Part shown: one piece after another, positions 44,429 through 46,688 of the stretch | Layout: each line of letters starts with the position of its first letter | How positions within the stretch are numbered: position 1 is the stretch's first letter | Source: an uncultured Verrucomicrobiota bacterium | Lineage (GTDB): Bacteria; Verrucomicrobiota; Verrucomicrobiia; Limisphaerales; UBA1100 | NCBI GenBank assembly: GCA_902551155.1 | Contig: CACDBG010000009.1 | Coordinates: 1 to 46,688 of the forward strand | Reading direction: 5' to 3' | Length of the DNA stretch: 46,688 bases | The notes under the pieces: model-generated | Database searches by the model: none | Told to the model about the DNA's origin: nothing | Seen by the model: the letters and a program-made list of their open reading frames with translations, nothing else | Translations under genes and position numbers: made by a program

Positions 44429-44917
44429 TTAGTAAATTTCGGCTGGAACAAGGAATCGTTCCTCGCGAGGTATTTGATACTGCACACGGGTTGCCCCATT
44501 GGGCTGGCCCCATTCGTAAGAATCAATGACTTGCATTCGAACACTCCGGTAAGGTCTTTTCCCGTTAATTTGGATGATACCTTCATTAACAGCTTCAACA
44601 ACCTTGTTGTTTTTGCGGATGGGGAAGAGTTCGATTGGCTGTTCTTCAGTAGGTTTGGCGGCAACCTTTTCTGAAGTAATGATCTTCTCGGTCTCTTGAG
44701 GAGAGGCCAAGACCAAAGCCAAAGCAATAACTGCAGTAGCTGTGCAAGGGATAAGCCATAACCAACGGTTGGAGCGTATAATTGATTCTTGTTGATTTGT
44801 TTTTCCGGTACTTACAGCGTGGCCTATCCGTTCGAGGAGGGATTGATCTATTTTTGCAGGCCGGGTTTGCCGTAGTTCAGATTCCAGCGTTGGATCAAAT
44901 TGAGGTTCGTTATTCAT
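44429..44917 (-). CDS. Single-pass membrane protein, probable anti-sigma factor
   Basis: A 162-residue protein: a cytoplasmic N-terminal part (1-50, mainly charged helix with DQSLLERI), one transmembrane helix (about 53-70, LWLIPCTATAVIALALVLA) and a periplasmic C-terminal part with no known domain. Its start overlaps the ECF sigma gene by 8 nt, the usual arrangement for a sigma/anti-sigma pair. It lacks the HxxxCxxC zinc motif of ZAS anti-sigma factors, so if it binds the sigma factor it does so without zinc. Role inferred from position and topology alone. Confidence 0.7.
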   Translation of the reverse strand: MNNEPQFDPTLESELRQTRPAKIDQSLLERIGHAVSTGKTNQQESIIRSNRWLWLIPCTATAVIALALVLASPQETEKIITSEKVAAKPTEEQPIELFPIRKNNKVVEAVNEGIIQINGKRPYRSVRMQVIDSYEWGQPNGATRVQYQIPREERFLVPAEIY

Positions 44918-45449
44918 GGCTATTTAAATTGGTATCACGCTTGAGAAGTTCGAGGCCATAACGATAACGTGAGGCTGCGGTGTTTAGCGGTATATTAAGG
45001 GTTTCGGCTATTTGGGCAAAAGTCATCTCCCCCCAGATTTTAAGAATCAATATTTCCCGAAATTTTTCAGGTATTTTTTTTATGGATTGGTCTATGACTT
45101 GTGCCACCTCATTTTGTTCTATGGTGTTGTCAAACCAGCAGGTATCGGATTGGTCTGTAACCATTTCTTCCCGGGCTGTTCGTCGGTCGTTTTTTCGCGC
45201 TAGATCAATCGCTCGGCGCCGGATTGTGGCATATACCAGAGGGAGGTCAGGTGTTTTACCATCATTTTTGTTGGCGGACTCAGTTACAGCTTCATGCAAC
45301 AAGTCCTCCGCATCTTCTTCGCAGCGAGTTTGGGTGCGGGCAAACAACAGCAATTGAGGGCCATATTTGCTCAGCCAATCTGTCCAATCTGTAGGTTTAT
45401 TGTTCAATATTTGACCTGCATAATACCTGACTATCGAACTTCTATTCAA
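44910..45449 (-). CDS. ECF-type RNA polymerase sigma factor
   Basis: A 179-residue sigma-70 family factor with region 2 (about 25-90; LLFARTQTRCEEDAEDLLHE, VYATIRRRAIDLAR) and region 4 (about 120-172; IPEKFREILILKIWGEMTFAQIAETLNIPLNTAASRYR split as a helix-turn-helix after KIWGEMTF). The short length without regions 1 and 3 defines the ECF class. It would direct transcription of a small regulon, normally including its own operon. It heads the operon with the probable anti-sigma and PDZ genes and is transcribed divergently from the lactonase gene, 73 bp away. Confidence 0.9.
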   Translation of the reverse strand: MNRSSIVRYYAGQILNNKPTDWTDWLSKYGPQLLLFARTQTRCEEDAEDLLHEAVTESANKNDGKTPDLPLVYATIRRRAIDLARKNDRRTAREEMVTDQSDTCWFDNTIEQNEVAQVIDQSIKKIPEKFREILILKIWGEMTFAQIAETLNIPLNTAASRYRYGLELLKRDTNLNSHE

Positions 45450-45487
45450 TATGAAAGCGGACGAGAAGGGAGAGTTTGTCTAAAAAA

Positions 45488-45517
45488 TTGCAGTATCTCT
45501 ATTCCTTTGTGCATAAT
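45488..45517 (+). promoter_or_regulatory. Candidate sigma-70 promoter of the lactonase gene
   Basis: TTGCAG (45488-45493) and CATAAT (45512-45517) are separated by 18 bp and resemble -35 and -10 boxes. ATG 45523 begins 6 nt after the -10 box, so transcription would start at or near the start codon, giving a leaderless message; no ribosome site is visible. Pattern match only. Confidence 0.35.
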
Positions 45518-45522
45518 CTCTT

Positions 45523-46659
45523 ATGCGCTTAATTTTACTGATTCTTTCCTATGTTATTGCTTTTCAGCTTCATTCGGATTCGAGGGAGTTGTTGGTTTAT
45601 ATTGGTACCTATACCAAGACTGAGGAACAGGGGATTCATTGGCTTAAGCTAGATATGGGTACGGGTAAGTTGACAGCATCTGGCAAATTGTCCGGGCAAA
45701 AAAACCCGTCATTTCTTGCTATTCATCCAAATAAAAAATTTCTTTATGCAGTTAATGAGATTGGTAACTACAAGGGTGAAAAGGCCGGTGGGGTGAGTGC
45801 CTATAGTATTAACCAAAAGACTGGTGCGCTTACATTTATAAATCAACAATCATCTATGGGGGGAGCTCCCTGTCATTTAGTGTTGGATGCCACGGGAAGA
45901 AATGTTCTTGTTGCTAATTACACTGGGGGCAGTGTTGCTAGTTTGCCCGTTTCGAGAAAAGGGCGCTTGCGCCAGGCTTCCTCATTTATTCAGCATACAG
46001 GTTCGAGCTTGTTAAAGCCACGGCAGGCCGCCCCTCATAGTCATTCCATAAATGTTTCACCGGGCAATAAGTTTGCTGTTGTTGCTGATCTTGGTTTGGA
46101 TAGGGTATTAGTTTACGGTTTCGATTCAAAAGGTGGTAAAATAACTCCAGCAGGATTTGCGAAGGTGACTCCTGGATCGGGCCCTCGTCATTTTGCTTTT
46201 CACCCGAGCGGGAAGTTTGCTTATGTAATTAATGAAATCATCCTTACCATCACCGCCTTTGTGTGGGATGAAACGAAAGGCAAATTGTACGAGTTACAGA
46301 CGATTACCACTTTGCCAGTAGAGCGTGGGAAGGGAATGAGTACGGCCGAAGTACAGGTGCACCCCAACGGTAGGTTTCTTTACGGTTCTAACCGTGGACA
46401 TAATACGATCGCGGTTTTTCGTATCGATCAAAAGACCGGTAAGCTGAGTGCCGTGCAGCATCAATCGACCCAGGGTAAAACGCCTCGCAATTTTGGAATC
46501 GACCCCACGGGAAAATACTTAATTGCCGCTAATCAAACCAGTGGTGATTTATTTACTTTTTTGATTAATCGAGATTCTGGCGAACTGAAGCCCACAGGGT
46601 ATTCGATAAAGGTGCCAATGCCTGTTTGTGTCAAGTTTCTCGATCTGCCTGAAAAGTAA
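45523..46659 (+). CDS. Secreted lactonase-family seven-bladed propeller protein
   Basis: A 378-residue protein (signal about 1-19) of the lactonase family that includes bacterial 6-phosphogluconolactonase Pgl (YbhE). Repeats are clear: LLVYIGTYTKTEEQGIHWL at the start, then PSFLAIHPNKKFLYAVNE, APCHLVLDATGRNVLVANY, SINVSPGNKFAVVADLG, GPRHFAFHPSGKFAYVINE and VQVHPNGRFLYGSNRG, each a blade. The family hydrolyses sugar lactones. A secreted form is unlikely to be the cytoplasmic pentose-phosphate enzyme and may instead open lactones made by exported sugar dehydrogenases such as the Gfo/Idh/MocA proteins in this window; that link is inference. After the stop (46660-46688) nothing is seen. Confidence 0.9.
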   Translation: MRLILLILSYVIAFQLHSDSRELLVYIGTYTKTEEQGIHWLKLDMGTGKLTASGKLSGQKNPSFLAIHPNKKFLYAVNEIGNYKGEKAGGVSAYSINQKTGALTFINQQSSMGGAPCHLVLDATGRNVLVANYTGGSVASLPVSRKGRLRQASSFIQHTGSSLLKPRQAAPHSHSINVSPGNKFAVVADLGLDRVLVYGFDSKGGKITPAGFAKVTPGSGPRHFAFHPSGKFAYVINEIILTITAFVWDETKGKLYELQTITTLPVERGKGMSTAEVQVHPNGRFLYGSNRGHNTIAVFRIDQKTGKLSAVQHQSTQGKTPRNFGIDPTGKYLIAANQTSGDLFTFLINRDSGELKPTGYSIKVPMPVCVKFLDLPEK

Positions 46660-46688
46660 ATTTTTTCAATAGAAATTCAATTATTAGC

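Noticed and set aside
1-46688. CRISPR arrays, insertion sequences, prophage genes or rRNA
   Set aside because: No regularly spaced repeats, transposase or integrase motifs, or conserved rRNA segments were found by eye.

Overview
The window looks like a chromosomal segment of a free-living, polysaccharide-degrading bacterium of the PVC group, most likely Verrucomicrobiota, with Planctomycetota as the alternative. The reasons are protein families rather than a marker gene: six secreted sulfatases, Tat-exported Gfo/Idh/MocA oxidoreductases, a DUF1080-type tail, multi-domain PQQ-like propeller/LamG proteins, a BNR_4-type propeller, and frequent Tat or Sec signals. No rRNA, convincing tRNA, CRISPR array, transposase or phage gene was seen.

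Region 1 (1-13408, all on the + strand) is a polysaccharide-utilisation-like island: the tail of a DUF1080 hydrolase, two Tat-exported oxidoreductases, five sulfatases, two small lipoproteins and a BNR_4-type propeller (candidate lyase or glycosidase). It shows gene turnover: a frameshifted sulfatase tail at 5951-6154, a pair of sulfatase paralogues with different formylglycine motifs, and two copies of a roughly 50-bp element (2943 and 13483) that look like short coding sequences.

Region 2 (13545-34913) is the part I would study first. A ten-gene minus-strand operon (29708 to 13591) has eight overlapping junctions, one 1-nt-type junction after another, and ends at a good intrinsic terminator. 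It encodes a giant PQQ-propeller/methyltransferase/malectin protein, a ModA-like tandem-domain binding protein, a ModB-like permease, a ModC-like ATPase, a MoeB/ThiF-like protein with altered active-site positions, a membrane-anchored CxC protein, a MacB/FtsX-type permease with its LolD-type ATPase, a PQQ propeller and a LamG/methyltransferase/propeller protein. Divergently from the same 136-bp intergenic region run a third methyltransferase/propeller/LamG protein (29845-33702) and a paralogue of the anchored CxC protein (33729-34913). The same modules recur in different orders in the propeller proteins. I infer an envelope-located system that imports something through a ModABC-like transporter, exports or extracts something through a MacB-like one, and uses large cysteine-containing propeller proteins outside the cytoplasm. 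Its substrate cannot be read from sequence.

Region 3 (34967-41089, + strand) holds an esterase, a Tat-exported tandem Dabb protein, an SGNH hydrolase, a TauD-like dioxygenase and a sixth sulfatase with an extra C-terminal domain. Region 4 (41103-46659) is more ordinary: class II fructose-bisphosphate aldolase, an MscS channel, an ECF sigma / membrane protein / PDZ protein operon and a secreted lactonase-family propeller. No gene-free stretch exceeds about 300 bases; the longest is 36689-36941. All functional calls are from reading sequence motifs; no database search was run.
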